From contig NZ_LT629705.1 in the NCBI RefSeq assembly GCF_900103875.1, positions 1,869,001 to 1,933,000 on the forward strand: a stretch of 64,000 nt of DNA. Direction: 5' to 3'. The DNA is from Pseudomonas arsenicoxydans (lineage in GTDB: Bacteria; Pseudomonadota; Gammaproteobacteria; Pseudomonadales; Pseudomonadaceae). A program made the translations under genes and the position numbers. Under the pieces are notes generated by a model. It made no database searches. It was not told where the DNA came from and saw only the letters and a list, made by a program, of their open reading frames with translations. Every line of letters starts with the position of its first letter. The stretch's first letter is position 1. Shown here in pieces: positions 9,754 through 19,124 of this stretch.

Positions 9754-10888
9754 TTTTGATCGCATGCTCTCCAGTGAGGATGTGATGCGTCGTCGTGCCA
9801 CGCTGTTGCAACGTCTGCACATCGATGGCCCGTTGTTGATACTGCTGCTGACCCTCGCCGCCGGCAGCCTGTTCGTGCTGTATTCGGCCAGTGGCAAGAG
9901 CTGGGATTTGCTGGCCAAGCAAGCCACCTCGTTCGGTATCGGGCTGGTGTCCATGATCGTCATCGCCCAGTTCGAACCGCGCTTCATGGCTCGCTGGGTG
10001 CCGATCGGCTATGTGCTCGGCGTGCTGTTGCTGGTGGTGGTGGATGTCATGGGCCACAACGCCATGGGCGCCACGCGCTGGATCAACATCCCCGGGGTAA
10101 TCCGCTTTCAGCCTTCGGAGTTCATGAAGATCCTGATGCCGGCAACCATCGCCTGGTACTTGTCCAAGCGCACGCTGCCGCCGCAACTCAAGCATGTCGC
10201 CGTCAGTCTGTTTCTGATCGGGTTGCCCTTTATTCTTATCGTGCGTCAGCCCGACCTCGGCACCTCGCTGCTGATCCTGGCCGGCGGCGCTTTCGTCTTG
10301 TTCATGGGTGGCCTGCGCTGGCGCTGGATCCTCAGCGTGATTGCCGCTGCGGTGCCGGTGGCCGTGGCGATGTGGTTCTTCATCATGCACGACTACCAGA
10401 AGCAGCGAATCCTGACGTTCCTCGATCCGGAAAGTGATCCATTGGGCACTGGCTGGAACATCATTCAGTCCAAGGCCGCCATCGGTTCCGGCGGTGTGTT
10501 CGGCAAGGGCTGGCTGCTCGGCACCCAGTCGCACCTGGACTTCCTGCCGGAAAGCCACACCGACTTCATTATTGCGGTGCTGGGCGAAGAGTTCGGCCTG
10601 GTGGGCATTTGCGCCCTGCTGCTGATTTACCTGTTGTTGATCGGTCGTGGACTGGTCATTACCGCCCAGGCCCAGACATTGTTCGGCAAATTGCTCGCTG
10701 GCAGCCTGACCATGACGTTTTTTGTTTACGTTTTCGTCAACATCGGTATGGTCAGTGGCCTGTTGCCGGTTGTGGGGGTGCCGTTGCCGTTCATTAGCTA
10801 CGGAGGAACTTCGCTAGTGACACTAATGTCAGCGTTTGGGGTTTTGATGTCGATCCATACCCATCGTAAGTGGATCGCACAGGTTTGA
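9746..10888 (+). CDS. rodA: Rod shape-determining SEDS glycosyltransferase RodA
   Basis: 380 residues from ATG 9746, which overlaps the mrdA stop; an internal ATG at 9785 would give the shorter 367-residue form common in databases. It is a SEDS polytopic membrane protein that polymerises glycan strands. Family landmarks: GATRWINIPGVIRFQPSEFMKI, the periplasmic QPDLGTSLLIL with its conserved Asp, LLGTQSHLDFLPESHTDFIIAVLGEEFG, and the C-terminal GVPLPFISYGGTSLV. It partners the PBP2 encoded just upstream. Confidence 0.97.
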   Translation: MNNFDRMLSSEDVMRRRATLLQRLHIDGPLLILLLTLAAGSLFVLYSASGKSWDLLAKQATSFGIGLVSMIVIAQFEPRFMARWVPIGYVLGVLLLVVVDVMGHNAMGATRWINIPGVIRFQPSEFMKILMPATIAWYLSKRTLPPQLKHVAVSLFLIGLPFILIVRQPDLGTSLLILAGGAFVLFMGGLRWRWILSVIAAAVPVAVAMWFFIMHDYQKQRILTFLDPESDPLGTGWNIIQSKAAIGSGGVFGKGWLLGTQSHLDFLPESHTDFIIAVLGEEFGLVGICALLLIYLLLIGRGLVITAQAQTLFGKLLAGSLTMTFFVYVFVNIGMVSGLLPVVGVPLPFISYGGTSLVTLMSAFGVLMSIHTHRKWIAQV

Positions 10889-10905
10889 ATAAGGTGAAGA
10901 TTTCA

Positions 10906-11916
10906 ATGCAAGTAGTGCATGGCTGGGCGACTCGATACGCGCCGTGGGTCGGCCTGGTAAGCATCCTTGGCACAGCGCAGGACGCGCTGGCCGGCGATTA
11001 CGAAGGCTCACCCCAGGTGGCCGAATTCGTCGGTGAAATGACCCGCGACTACGGTTTTGCTGGTGAACAGCTGATGGGCGTGTTCCGCGAAGCCGAGCGC
11101 AAGCAGTCGATTCTTGACGCGATCTCGAAACCCGCCGAACGCGTCAAGCAGTGGAACGAATACCGCCCGATGTTCATCACCGACGCGCGCATCGCCCGTG
11201 GCGTGGACTTCTGGCGTCAACACGAGGCCGTACTGGCGCGTGCCGAGAAGGAATACGGTGTGCCGGCCCAGGTCATCGTTTCGATTATCGGCGTTGAGAC
11301 CTTTTTCGGTCGCAATACCGGAAATTTCCGGGTGATCGACGCCTTGTCGACCCTGGGTTTCGACTATCCTCCCCGTGCCGAATTCTTCCGCAAGGAATTG
11401 CGTGAGTTCCTGTTGCTGGCCCGGGAAGAACAGGTCGACCCATTGACCCTCAAAGGCTCCTACGCCGGGGCAATGGGCTTGCCGCAGTTCATGCCGAGCA
11501 GTTTCCGCGCTTATGCAGTGGACTTCGACGGTGATGGCCACATAAATATCTGGACCAATCCGGACGATGCCATTGGCAGCGTCGCCAGTTATTTCAAGCT
11601 ACACGGCTGGGTTGCCGGCGAACCGGTGGTCAGTCGCGCCGATGTTCGTGGCGAGCAAGTGGACGAAGGTTTGACGACGGGCATCGAGCCGACTAAAACG
11701 GTCGGGGAGTTGCGAGCCTTGGGCTGGTCGAGTCATGATGCGCTGCGCGATGATATGCCGGTTACGGCTTTCCGCCTGGAAGGCGATAATGGCTCCGAAT
11801 ACTGGATGGGCCTGAAGAATTTTTACGCAATCACGCGTTATAACCGCAGCGTGATGTACGCCATGGCGGTACATCAACTGTCTGAACAGCTTGTCCAAGC
11901 ACGGGGCGTCAAGTAA
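10906..11916 (+). CDS. mltB: Lytic murein transglycosylase B
   Basis: 336 residues from ATG 10906, preceded at 10891-10899 by the Shine-Dalgarno-like aaggtgaag. A GH103 (SLT family 3) enzyme that cleaves peptidoglycan with formation of 1,6-anhydromuramyl ends. The catalytic Glu is in VSIIGVETFFGRNTG; the substrate cleft motif KGSYAGAMGLPQFMPSSF and the EF-hand-like VDFDGDGHINIW are present. The N-terminus (WATRYAPWVGLVSILGTAQDALA) is a signal peptide without an obvious lipobox, so it may be a soluble periplasmic form. Its stop overlaps the rlpA start by one base. Confidence 0.92.
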   Translation: MQVVHGWATRYAPWVGLVSILGTAQDALAGDYEGSPQVAEFVGEMTRDYGFAGEQLMGVFREAERKQSILDAISKPAERVKQWNEYRPMFITDARIARGVDFWRQHEAVLARAEKEYGVPAQVIVSIIGVETFFGRNTGNFRVIDALSTLGFDYPPRAEFFRKELREFLLLAREEQVDPLTLKGSYAGAMGLPQFMPSSFRAYAVDFDGDGHINIWTNPDDAIGSVASYFKLHGWVAGEPVVSRADVRGEQVDEGLTTGIEPTKTVGELRALGWSSHDALRDDMPVTAFRLEGDNGSEYWMGLKNFYAITRYNRSVMYAMAVHQLSEQLVQARGVK

Positions 11917-12926
11917 TGCGGGCATTGCCTATGAGTAAACCCCTGAAGCTGATGGCATTTGCCGCATTGGCGGTGCTGCTTGCCAGTTGTTCGACCAGCC
12001 GCGCGCCGACGCAAAAGTCTTCGACCGCCATCCGCGCCACGCCAGGCCTGGACATCAACCGGGCTCACAAGGACGGCGCGCCGTGGTGGGACGTCGACGT
12101 GTCGCGCATTCCGGATGCCACACCGACCCTGCACTCCGGCCCTTACAAGGCCAACCCTTATACAGTGCTGGGCAAGACCTACTTCCCGCTGCAAGACTCC
12201 AAGACCTATGTCGCCTCGGGCACCGCGTCGTGGTACGGCACCAAGTTTCACGGCCAGAACACCGCCAACGGCGAAGTGTATGACCTGTACGGCATGAGCG
12301 CCGCGCACAAGACTTTGCCACTGCCGAGTTACGTCCGGGTGACCAACCTGGACAACAACAAGAGCGTGATCCTGCGGGTCAATGACCGTGGGCCGTTCTA
12401 CTCGGACCGAATCATTGACTTGTCCTACGCTGCCGCCAAAAAGCTTGGTTATGCAGAAATCGGTACGGCGCGGGTCAAGGTTGAAGGCATCGATCCGCAA
12501 CAGTGGTGGGCACAGAAAGGCCGTCCGGCGCCTTTGATGCTCAACGAGCCACAAGTAGCGCAAAATGCCGCGCCGACGATTACCGCATCGGCCGGTACCG
12601 TCGAGCAATGGACGCCACCGCCGCAGCAGCATGCTGCGGCCGTTGTGCCCGTTCAGCTTGATGCAAAAAAAAACGCTTCTGTACCAGCCTCTGGCCAGTA
12701 TCTGCAGGTGGGCGCGTTCGCCAACCCGGACGCTGCAGAACTCCTGAGATCGAAGCTCAGCGGGATGGTGAGCGCTCCGGTGTTCATCAGCTCGATCGTG
12801 CGCAATCAACAGACGCTGCATCGGGTGCGTCTGGGGCCGATCGGTTCGCCGGGTGAAATCCAGCAGGTGCAGAACAGCGTGCGTCTGGCCAATCTCGGTT
12901 CGCCGAGCCTGGTCACCGCCGAGTAA
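11916..12926 (+). CDS. rlpA: Septal ring lytic transglycosylase RlpA, lipoprotein
   Basis: 336 residues. A lipoprotein signal ends with LLAS-C25. The double-psi beta-barrel catalytic domain lies around residues 95-185 (ASGTASWYGTKFHGQNTANGE, VNDRGPFYSDRIIDLSYAAA) and a SPOR domain that binds denuded glycan occupies the last 75 residues (QYLQVGAFANPDAAELL). RlpA in Pseudomonas cleaves naked glycan at septa. ATG 11931 is an alternative start. The order mltB-rlpA-dacA fits a wall remodelling group. Confidence 0.95.
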   Translation: MRALPMSKPLKLMAFAALAVLLASCSTSRAPTQKSSTAIRATPGLDINRAHKDGAPWWDVDVSRIPDATPTLHSGPYKANPYTVLGKTYFPLQDSKTYVASGTASWYGTKFHGQNTANGEVYDLYGMSAAHKTLPLPSYVRVTNLDNNKSVILRVNDRGPFYSDRIIDLSYAAAKKLGYAEIGTARVKVEGIDPQQWWAQKGRPAPLMLNEPQVAQNAAPTITASAGTVEQWTPPPQQHAAAVVPVQLDAKKNASVPASGQYLQVGAFANPDAAELLRSKLSGMVSAPVFISSIVRNQQTLHRVRLGPIGSPGEIQQVQNSVRLANLGSPSLVTAE

Positions 12927-13109
12927 GACGTAGTACTTGATTGATGGTTCGCTTGCAGTTTGGGGGGCGAACCGGGTTGTTGGCTCGTTGAAGAACAAAA
13001 GCCCGGCAAGGGTTACTGAGTTGAGCAACTGAACACGCGATGGCCCGTTAGAAGGTCATCTGATTAGTTTTGCCCTTGGGCAGTTTCCATTAGCGATTTC
13101 GAGAGACGG

Positions 13110-14267
13110 ATGAACATCACCACCTTTGCCAAACGCCTGTTCCTGCTAGTCCCGCTACTCCTCTCGCCAGCCGCTTTCGCGGTCGAGATGATGCCATCGC
13201 CACCACAATTGGCGGCTAAAGCCTATGTGCTCATGGATGCCAGCAGCGGCAATGTGCTGGTCGAGAACAACGGTGACCAGCGTCTGCCTCCGGCCAGCCT
13301 GACCAAACTGATGACCGCGTACATCGCTACGCTGGAAATCCGTCGTGGCCAGATCGGTGAAAACGATCCGGTGACCGTCAGCGAAAACGCCTGGCGTACC
13401 GGCGGTTCGCGGATGTTCATCAAGGTCGGCTCGCAGGTCACTGTCAGCGATCTGCTGCACGGCATCATCATTCAGTCGGGTAACGACGCCAGTGTTGCGC
13501 TTTCCGAGCACATCGCCGGCAGCGAAGATGCTTTCGCCGACCTGATGAACAAAACCGTGGCCGACCTGGGCATGACCAACACCCACTTCATGAACCCGAC
13601 CGGTCTGCCGAACCCTGAGCACTACTCGTCGGCTCACGACATGGCTGTGCTGGCTCGCGCGATCATCCACGAAGACCCGGCTCACTATGCGATCTACTCG
13701 CAGAAAGAGTTCTTCTGGAACGGCATCAAGCAACCTAACCGCAACCTGCTGCTGTGGCGCGACAAGACTGTCGACGGTCTGAAAACCGGTCACACCGACG
13801 AAGCAGGCTATTGCATGGTGTCTTCGGCTGTACGTGACGGCATGCGCCTGATCGCCGTGGTGTTCGGCACCAACAGCGAAGTGGCTCGCGCCTCCGAGAC
13901 CCAGAAGTTGCTGACCTACGGTTTCCGTTTCTTCGAAACCCAGACCTTCTATCAGAAAGGTGCCGAGCTGGCTCAGGCGCCTGTCTGGAAGGGCAGCACC
14001 AATCAAGTCAAGGCCGGCCTAGCTGAAGACCTGACCATGACCCTGCCAAAAGGCCAGCTGAAAAAGCTCGCCGCCAGCATGACCATGAACCCGCAACTGG
14101 TTGCGCCAATCGCCAAGGGCGACGTGATCGGTAAAGTCGAAGTGAAACTGGACGACAAGGTGGTGCACAGCGCTGACCTGATCGCCCTGGACGCTGTCGA
14201 GGAGGGTGGTATCTTCCGTCGCATGTGGGATAGCATCCGTCTATTCTTCTACGGCTTGTTCAACTGA
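13110..14267 (+). CDS. dacA: D-alanyl-D-alanine carboxypeptidase (PBP5/6 type)
   Basis: 385 residues with a cleaved signal peptide ending near AAFA25. The active-site motifs are complete: S63-L-T-K66, S123-G-N125 and K225-T-G227. The C-terminal PBP5 beta domain and a final amphipathic helix (FRRMWDSIRLFFYGLFN) anchor the protein at the outer face of the inner membrane. It trims the terminal D-Ala of pentapeptides and so limits cross-linking. The 183-base gap from rlpA could hold its own promoter, though none is obvious. Confidence 0.97.
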   Translation: MNITTFAKRLFLLVPLLLSPAAFAVEMMPSPPQLAAKAYVLMDASSGNVLVENNGDQRLPPASLTKLMTAYIATLEIRRGQIGENDPVTVSENAWRTGGSRMFIKVGSQVTVSDLLHGIIIQSGNDASVALSEHIAGSEDAFADLMNKTVADLGMTNTHFMNPTGLPNPEHYSSAHDMAVLARAIIHEDPAHYAIYSQKEFFWNGIKQPNRNLLLWRDKTVDGLKTGHTDEAGYCMVSSAVRDGMRLIAVVFGTNSEVARASETQKLLTYGFRFFETQTFYQKGAELAQAPVWKGSTNQVKAGLAEDLTMTLPKGQLKKLAASMTMNPQLVAPIAKGDVIGKVEVKLDDKVVHSADLIALDAVEEGGIFRRMWDSIRLFFYGLFN

Positions 14268-14280
14268 CAGTGTGCACCTG

Positions 14281-14313
14281 CAAAGCCCCTCGCCGATCCG
14301 GCCTGGGGCTTTG
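14281..14313 (+). terminator. Hairpin after dacA, possible terminator
   Basis: A perfect 9-bp GC-rich stem (14281-14289 with 14305-14313) with a 15-base loop lies 13 bases after the dacA stop. It has only a very short T run, so it may be an attenuating or RNA-stabilising hairpin instead of a full terminator. Confidence 0.45.
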
Positions 14314-14351
14314 CCTGTCGCCACGGCTTACGCTTACGAGGCCGTTACGCC

Positions 14352-14627
14352 ATGACCGATACCGAAGTAAAGGCGCCTAAGATCGAATTCCCCAATGTTG
14401 ATTACCCGGTTAAGGTGATCAGCGATACGGGTGCAGGCAACAAAGACAGGATCATCGAGATCGTCAAGAAACACGCGACAGTCAACGATGAGCGCGTTGA
14501 TGAGCGCCAAAGCACCAACGGCAAGTACACCACGATTCAGTTGCACATCGTCGCCACCGATCAGGACCAGCTGTACAACATCAACAGCGAACTGCGGGCT
14601 ACCGGCTTCGTGCACATGGTGTTGTGA
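14352..14627 (+). CDS. DUF493 (YbeD) family protein
   Basis: 91 residues, a typical length for the YbeD family, an ACT-like small fold of unknown function that sits between dacA and lipB across gammaproteobacteria. Visible family features are [13 protein letters not shown] near residue 11 and the C-terminal [17 protein letters not shown]. The stop overlaps the lipB start (TGATG). A regulatory role in lipoylation or wall synthesis has been proposed only by context. Confidence 0.92.
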   Translation: MTDTEVKAPKIEFPNVDYPVKVISDTGAGNKDRIIEIVKKHATVNDERVDERQSTNGKYTTIQLHIVATDQDQLYNINSELRATGFVHMVL

Positions 14628-15274
14628 TGCCCGGCACGCTGGGCTTTCGCGAGCTGGGTCAGATGGCTTACGAGCCGGTCTGGCATGCCATGCAGCGCTT
14701 CACCAACGAACGCGGCAGCAATGCCGCGGACGAGATCTGGCTGGTTGAACATCCTCCTGTGTTCACCCAGGGCCAGGCCGGCAAAGCCGAGCACTTGTTG
14801 CTGCCGGGGGATATCCCGGTGGTGCAGGTCGATCGCGGCGGTCAGGTGACTTATCACGGTCCCGGCCAATTGGTGGCCTACCTGTTGCTCGACGTTCGCA
14901 AGCTGGGTTTCGGCGTGCGTGACCTGGTCACCCGCATGGAACACTGCCTGATCGAGTTGCTGGCCAGCTATGGCGTTACTGCCAACGCCAAGCCAGACGC
15001 GCCGGGTGTCTACGTCGAGGGGGCAAAAATTGCCTCCCTGGGCCTGCGGATCCGCCACGGTTGTTCCTTTCATGGCCTGGCCCTGAACGTGGATATGGAC
15101 CTGGAACCGTTTCGACGGATTAATCCCTGCGGTTACGCCGGGCTGGCAATGACCCAGCTGAGCGATCACGCAGGATCGATTGAATTTGCCGAGGTAAGTG
15201 CCCGGCTGCGCGCGCAGCTCGTCAAACACCTCGACTATGCTGAGCAGACGACCCTAACGGGCGGAATCGACTGA
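14627..15274 (+). CDS. lipB: Octanoyl-[acyl carrier protein]:protein octanoyltransferase
   Basis: 215 residues. LipB moves octanoyl from ACP to lipoyl domains, the first step of de novo lipoate assembly. Family motifs: [39 protein letters not shown], the catalytic Lys/Cys region ([23 protein letters not shown], then [14 protein letters not shown] with the acyl-acceptor Cys). ATG 14627 overlaps the ybeD stop by one base; a GTG one codon upstream is also open. It is followed one base later by lipA. Confidence 0.96.
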   Translation: MPGTLGFRELGQMAYEPVWHAMQRFTNERGSNAADEIWLVEHPPVFTQGQAGKAEHLLLPGDIPVVQVDRGGQVTYHGPGQLVAYLLLDVRKLGFGVRDLVTRMEHCLIELLASYGVTANAKPDAPGVYVEGAKIASLGLRIRHGCSFHGLALNVDMDLEPFRRINPCGYAGLAMTQLSDHAGSIEFAEVSARLRAQLVKHLDYAEQTTLTGGID

Positions 15275-15275
15275 T

Positions 15276-16298
15276 ATGACTACTGATGCAGTGCAAACCA
15301 TGATCCCGACGCTTGATGTTACCGAGCGTCCGGCCCCGCGTGCCAAGGTTGAAGCCGGCGTCAAGCTGCGCGGCGCCGAGAAGGTTGCACGTATCCCGGT
15401 GAAGATCATTCCGACCACCGAACTGCCGAAGAAACCTGACTGGATTCGCGTGCGCATCCCGATTTCCCCGGAAGTCGACCGCATCAAGGCGCTGCTGCGC
15501 AAACACAAGCTGCACAGTGTTTGCGAAGAGGCGTCCTGCCCGAACCTGGGTGAGTGCTTCTCCGGTGGCACCGCGACCTTCATGATCATGGGCGACATCT
15601 GCACCCGTCGCTGCCCGTTCTGCGACGTTGGCCACGGTCGTCCGAAGCCACTGGACGTCAATGAGCCAGAAAGCCTGGCCATCGCCATCGCCGACCTCAA
15701 GCTCAAGTACGTGGTGATTACCTCGGTTGACCGCGACGACCTGCGCGACGGCGGTGCCCAGCACTTTGCCGACTGCATCCGCGAGATCCGCAAGCTGTCG
15801 CCGAATGTTCAGCTCGAAACCCTGGTCCCGGACTACCGTGGCCGTATGGACGTCGCGCTGGAAATCACCGCTGCCGAGCCGCCGGATGTGTTCAACCACA
15901 ACCTGGAAACGGTGCCGCGCCTGTACAAGGCTGCGCGTCCGGGTTCGGACTACCAGTGGTCGCTGACCCTGCTGCAACGTTTCAAGCAGATGATGCCGCA
16001 CATTCCGACCAAATCCGGCTTGATGCTGGGCCTGGGCGAAACCGACGAAGAAGTCATCGAAGTCATGAAGCGCATGCGCGAGCACGACATCGACATGCTG
16101 ACTCTGGGCCAGTACCTGCAACCGTCCCGCAGTCACTTGCCGGTCCAGCGTTTCGTGCACCCGGATACCTTCGCCTGGTTCGCCGAGGAAGGTTACAAGA
16201 TGGGCTTCAAGAACGTCGCTTCCGGTCCGCTGGTACGTTCCTCGTACCACGCAGACGAACAGGCGAAGCTGGTCAAGGCCGAGCTGATGTCGTCCTGA
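15276..16298 (+). CDS. lipA: Lipoyl synthase (radical SAM)
   Basis: 340 residues. LipA inserts two sulfurs into octanoylated domains, using one Fe-S cluster as sulfur donor. Both clusters are visible: the auxiliary cluster cysteines C83, C88 and C94 ([12 protein letters not shown]) and the radical SAM cluster C109, C113 and C116 (CTRRCPFC). The C-terminal SSYHA serine that ligates the auxiliary cluster is present. The N-terminal extension of about 50 residues is usual in Pseudomonas. It closes the lip operon, with a strong terminator just after. Confidence 0.98.
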   Translation: MTTDAVQTMIPTLDVTERPAPRAKVEAGVKLRGAEKVARIPVKIIPTTELPKKPDWIRVRIPISPEVDRIKALLRKHKLHSVCEEASCPNLGECFSGGTATFMIMGDICTRRCPFCDVGHGRPKPLDVNEPESLAIAIADLKLKYVVITSVDRDDLRDGGAQHFADCIREIRKLSPNVQLETLVPDYRGRMDVALEITAAEPPDVFNHNLETVPRLYKAARPGSDYQWSLTLLQRFKQMMPHIPTKSGLMLGLGETDEEVIEVMKRMREHDIDMLTLGQYLQPSRSHLPVQRFVHPDTFAWFAEEGYKMGFKNVASGPLVRSSYHADEQAKLVKAELMSS

Positions 16299-16319
16299 TC
16301 CACAGCGAGTAAGCAAAAG

Positions 16320-16355
16320 CGCCTGCGAGGTTTCTGACCTTGCGGGCGTTTTTTT
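16320..16355 (+). terminator. Rho-independent terminator after lipA
   Basis: 12-bp stem (16320-16331 with 16337-16348, G-T pairs tolerated), 5-base loop, then seven T at 16349-16355. It ends the plus-strand run that began at proA. Confidence 0.9.
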
Positions 16356-16442
16356 GCCTTGCCCACGGCAACTGAACCTCTTCTGTTTGTCCCCGTTCCT
16401 GACTACTGTGTGCTGAAGCTTTTTGCGCAGGGAGATTCATGG

Positions 16443-17392
16443 ATGACCGTTCGACCGACTCACACGCTTTACCCTCACAAACCCGTCCCGGCGTTGCCTT
16501 CGCAAGGCTTGATCGGCGTGATTGCGCCTGCGGGGCCTGCCGGGCTGGATACCGACAAGGCCGTTGCCTGGATGCGTGCTCGCGGTTATGCGCTGCGCGT
16601 GTTCCCCGGCGTGTACGAGCAGGATGGCTACCTGGCCGGAAGCGACGATGTCCGGCTCAATGATTTGCACGCGGCGTTCGCTGATACCGAGGTCGATGCC
16701 ATCATTTGCCTGCGCGGGGGTATGGCACGCCGCGTTTGCTCGATCGTATCGATTTCGAGTTGCTGCAAAACAATGCGAAACCGTTTATTGGCTACAGCGA
16801 CATCACCGCGCTGCATGTCGCGATCAGCCGTTACGCCGGATTCGTGACCTTTCACGGGCCGCTGCTCAATGCCGATTTGCTGGGCGAAAAGCAAAAACCG
16901 ACGGAGTCTTCGTTTTTCAACATGCTCAGAGGGCAGGTGAAGGCCGGCAGTGTGCTGTCGCATCCGGCGGCTTACCCGCTGACCACAATCGAGCCGGGCA
17001 TTGCTCACGGACGTTTGCTGGGGGGCAATCTGTCGATGCTCGCCGCGACGATGGGTACACCGTTCGAGATAGAGGCCGAGGGCGTCATCCTGTTCATTGA
17101 AGACGTCAACGAGCCGCTGTATCGCATCGACCGTCTGCTGACCCATCTGCGCCTGGCGGGCACCCTGGGCAAGTTGCGCGGCGTTCTGGTGGGGGACGTT
17201 GCGGGTGTTGATACAGCGGCGCTGGAGCGTTTGCTCAAGCAGACCTTCGAACCGTTGCGGATACCGGTGCTGGCCGGGTGGCGTAGCGGGCATTGCGATC
17301 CGAACCTGACGTTGCCGATGGGGGCGCTGGTTCGATTGGACGCGGGGAAGAAGGAGTTGGTGTTGGAGCAGGACGTGGTGGTCAAGCGCTAG
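16443..17392 (+). pseudogene. Muramoyltetrapeptide LD-carboxypeptidase with a one-base frameshift
   Basis: The family S66 enzyme removes the terminal D-Ala of tetrapeptides in murein recycling. The start is ATG 16443 after gggagattc. The first frame gives TVRPTHTL to IICLRGG, then reads out of register; the rest (YGTPRLLDRIDFELLQNNAKPFIGYSDITALH with the nucleophile Ser, to the C-terminus) continues in another frame. The break is near 16718-16722: ctgcgcgggggtatggc is one base short of what would encode LRGGYGT. All the rest is intact, about 316 residues if repaired. It is either a real recent mutation or a sequencing error at the run of five G. The catalytic part would not be made unless an internal start (TTG 16706) is used. 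Confidence 0.85.
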
Positions 17393-17420
17393 TTGGTTGT
17401 CGCTTGTTAGTCAGTCATCA

Positions 17421-17464
17421 TCGGATCGCCGACCTGAGCGAGCTTGCTCGGGGCGGCGATCCGA
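17421..17464. repeat. REP-like palindrome between convergent genes
   Basis: Perfect 10-bp outer arms (17421-17430 and 17455-17464) enclose a further gagcgagc/gctcgg inner hairpin. It lies between the 3' ends of the convergent carboxypeptidase and transglycosylase genes and can act as a bidirectional terminator. Confidence 0.65.
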
Positions 17465-17472
17465 CGATGCTT

Positions 17473-18795
17473 TTAGCGGTTACGCAGTCCTTCCAGCAAC
17501 TTGTGCGTCGGATACCCATCCGCTGGCCAGCCAAACGACTGCTGTGCGCTGCGGATCGCTTTGCGGGTGTTGGCACCAATGATGCCATCCGGCGTGCCTG
17601 CATCGTAGTTCTGCGCGCTCAACAAGCTTTGCAGTTCGATACGTTCGGTACGGCTCAGCGGCAAATCATCTTTTGGCCAAGTGCCGCTGATCAAACCTCC
17701 ACCAGTGAATCGCTCGGATAACAGGCTCACGGCCAGCGCATAGGACGAGGAGTTGTTGTACTTGAGAATCGCGCGGAAGTTGTCGAGCACCAGGAACGCC
17801 GGGCCACGATAACCGGCCGGCAGCAGCAGGGCGGCTGACAGGTGTTCGGAGCCCGCCGGAACCTGGGCGCCATTGGGAAGCGAGACGCCTAGTTGCAGCC
17901 ATTCGGCAACGCTCTTGCGCAGGATGCCATCGGCCAGCACATAGTTGAAAGTGCCTGGCAGCTGCACTTCGAAACCCCACGGCTGGCCTTTCTGCCAGCC
18001 GGAGCTTTGCAGGTAATGCGCGGTCGAAGCCAATGCATCGGCGGGGCTGCCCCAGATGTCGCGGCGACCGTCGCCATCGAAATCCACGGCGTGGGTGTTG
18101 TAGGTGGTCGGGATGAACTGGGTCTGGCCCATGGCGCCGGCCCAGGAACCGAGCATTTTCTCTGGCGTGATGTCGCCTTGTTGCAGGATCTGCAGGGCGG
18201 CGATCAATTGCGCCTGAGCAAAGCCTGGGCGCCGGCCTTCATAGGCCAGGGTTGCCAGGGAGTTGATCACCGACTTGGTGCCCTGGAACTGTCCGAAATT
18301 GCTCTCCATGCCCCACACCGACACCAGCGCCTGGCGGTCGACGCCATAGCGCTGTTCGATGCTTTGCAGAATGTCGGCGTATTGGTTGACCAGTGTTTGG
18401 CCTTTGCGTACCCGAAGCGGCGAAAGGGCGCCATCAAGGTATTCCCACACGGGGCGTGCGAATTCCGGTTGGCTGCGGTCGGCGCGGATCACGCTCTCGT
18501 CGAAGCTGACATTGGCGAAAGCGCGGTCGAACACGTCAGCGCGAATCCCGGCAGCCAGCGCCTCTTTGCGAAAACCCGCCTGCCATTCAGCGAAGGTCTG
18601 GGTGGGCTGGATGTCGAGGTTTTCATCGGCAGGCACCACGGGCGGAATGACCGCAGGGGCTGTCGCGACGGGAAGGGTCTGAAGCGGTTGGGCGTCCGCG
18701 GCGGTCGGTTTTTCCGCGCAGGCGACAAGTAGTATGAGGCTGGAAGCAGCAATCAGTTGGCGTAAGGGCCAGCGACGGGAAAGACGAAGGGGCAT
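17473..18795 (-). CDS. Lytic murein transglycosylase (MltB family) with peptidoglycan-binding domain, lipoprotein
   Basis: 440 residues from ATG 18795, chosen because it gives a compact lipoprotein signal (RRWPLRQLIAASSLILLVAC); a start at 18837 would add 14 residues. The GH103 domain has the catalytic Glu in SVWGMESNFGQFQGT, the LGSWAGAMGQTQFIPTTY cleft and VDFDGDGRRDIWG. The C-terminal 60 residues are a PG_binding_1 domain (LLSAQNYDAGTPDGIIGANTRKAIRSAQQ). It is a paralogue of the MltB encoded at 10906 but has the extra wall-binding domain and a lipid anchor, so it probably works at the outer membrane. Confidence 0.93.
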   Translation of the reverse strand: MPLRLSRRWPLRQLIAASSLILLVACAEKPTAADAQPLQTLPVATAPAVIPPVVPADENLDIQPTQTFAEWQAGFRKEALAAGIRADVFDRAFANVSFDESVIRADRSQPEFARPVWEYLDGALSPLRVRKGQTLVNQYADILQSIEQRYGVDRQALVSVWGMESNFGQFQGTKSVINSLATLAYEGRRPGFAQAQLIAALQILQQGDITPEKMLGSWAGAMGQTQFIPTTYNTHAVDFDGDGRRDIWGSPADALASTAHYLQSSGWQKGQPWGFEVQLPGTFNYVLADGILRKSVAEWLQLGVSLPNGAQVPAGSEHLSAALLLPAGYRGPAFLVLDNFRAILKYNNSSSYALAVSLLSERFTGGGLISGTWPKDDLPLSRTERIELQSLLSAQNYDAGTPDGIIGANTRKAIRSAQQSFGWPADGYPTHKLLEGLRNR

Positions 18796-18857
18796 GCACA
18801 GGTCCAGGGAATACGAATCAGGTGAAGACCTTAACATGTTGAGCGGTCGCTTGCCTT

Positions 18858-19022
18858 TCAGGCCGCCAGAAAGTAAGAAGCCTCCCAGCTATTAGACTGG
18901 AAGGCTTCGCGGCGGTAGCTGCCTTTGCCCTTGCCGGCTCGTTCCTGACGGCTGCGGAACAGTGGCTGGGCGATGATGGATTTGGCCTTGTTGGGGCCAC
19001 TTTTAGATGGCTTTTTGCTCAT
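18858..19022 (-). CDS. arfA: Alternative ribosome-rescue factor A
   Basis: 54 residues from ATG 19022. ArfA recruits RF2 to ribosomes stalled on mRNA without a stop codon when trans-translation fails. Recognised by the family core PLFRSRQERAGKGKGSYRRE followed by NSWEAS. The longer reading from 19064 adds an unrelated leader. A terminator-like hairpin lies inside the last third of the coding region (18880-18905), so much of the mRNA may end before the stop codon and give tmRNA-tagged, degraded protein, as known for ArfA of other proteobacteria. It is upstream of the transglycosylase gene on the same strand and downstream of holA. Confidence 0.88.
   Translation of the reverse strand: MSKKPSKSGPNKAKSIIAQPLFRSRQERAGKGKGSYRREAFQSNSWEASYFLAA
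18873..18905 (-). terminator. Intragenic terminator-like hairpin in arfA
   Basis: On the minus strand, a 9-bp stem with one G-T pair (18905-18897 with 18888-18880), an 8-base loop, then the T-rich run ttcttactttc. It is inside codons for AFQSNSWEA, 20 bases before the stop. This is the position expected for the hairpin that yields non-stop arfA mRNA. Confidence 0.75.
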
Positions 19023-19124
19023 GATGGGTGCTCTCAAGTCAGAGGGTTTTGCGGTGCAAATCATCTGCCGAAGTTGAGGGGCTGTCTAGAGGGGAAATTC
19101 GGATTTGATTTGTAGGAAGCATGA

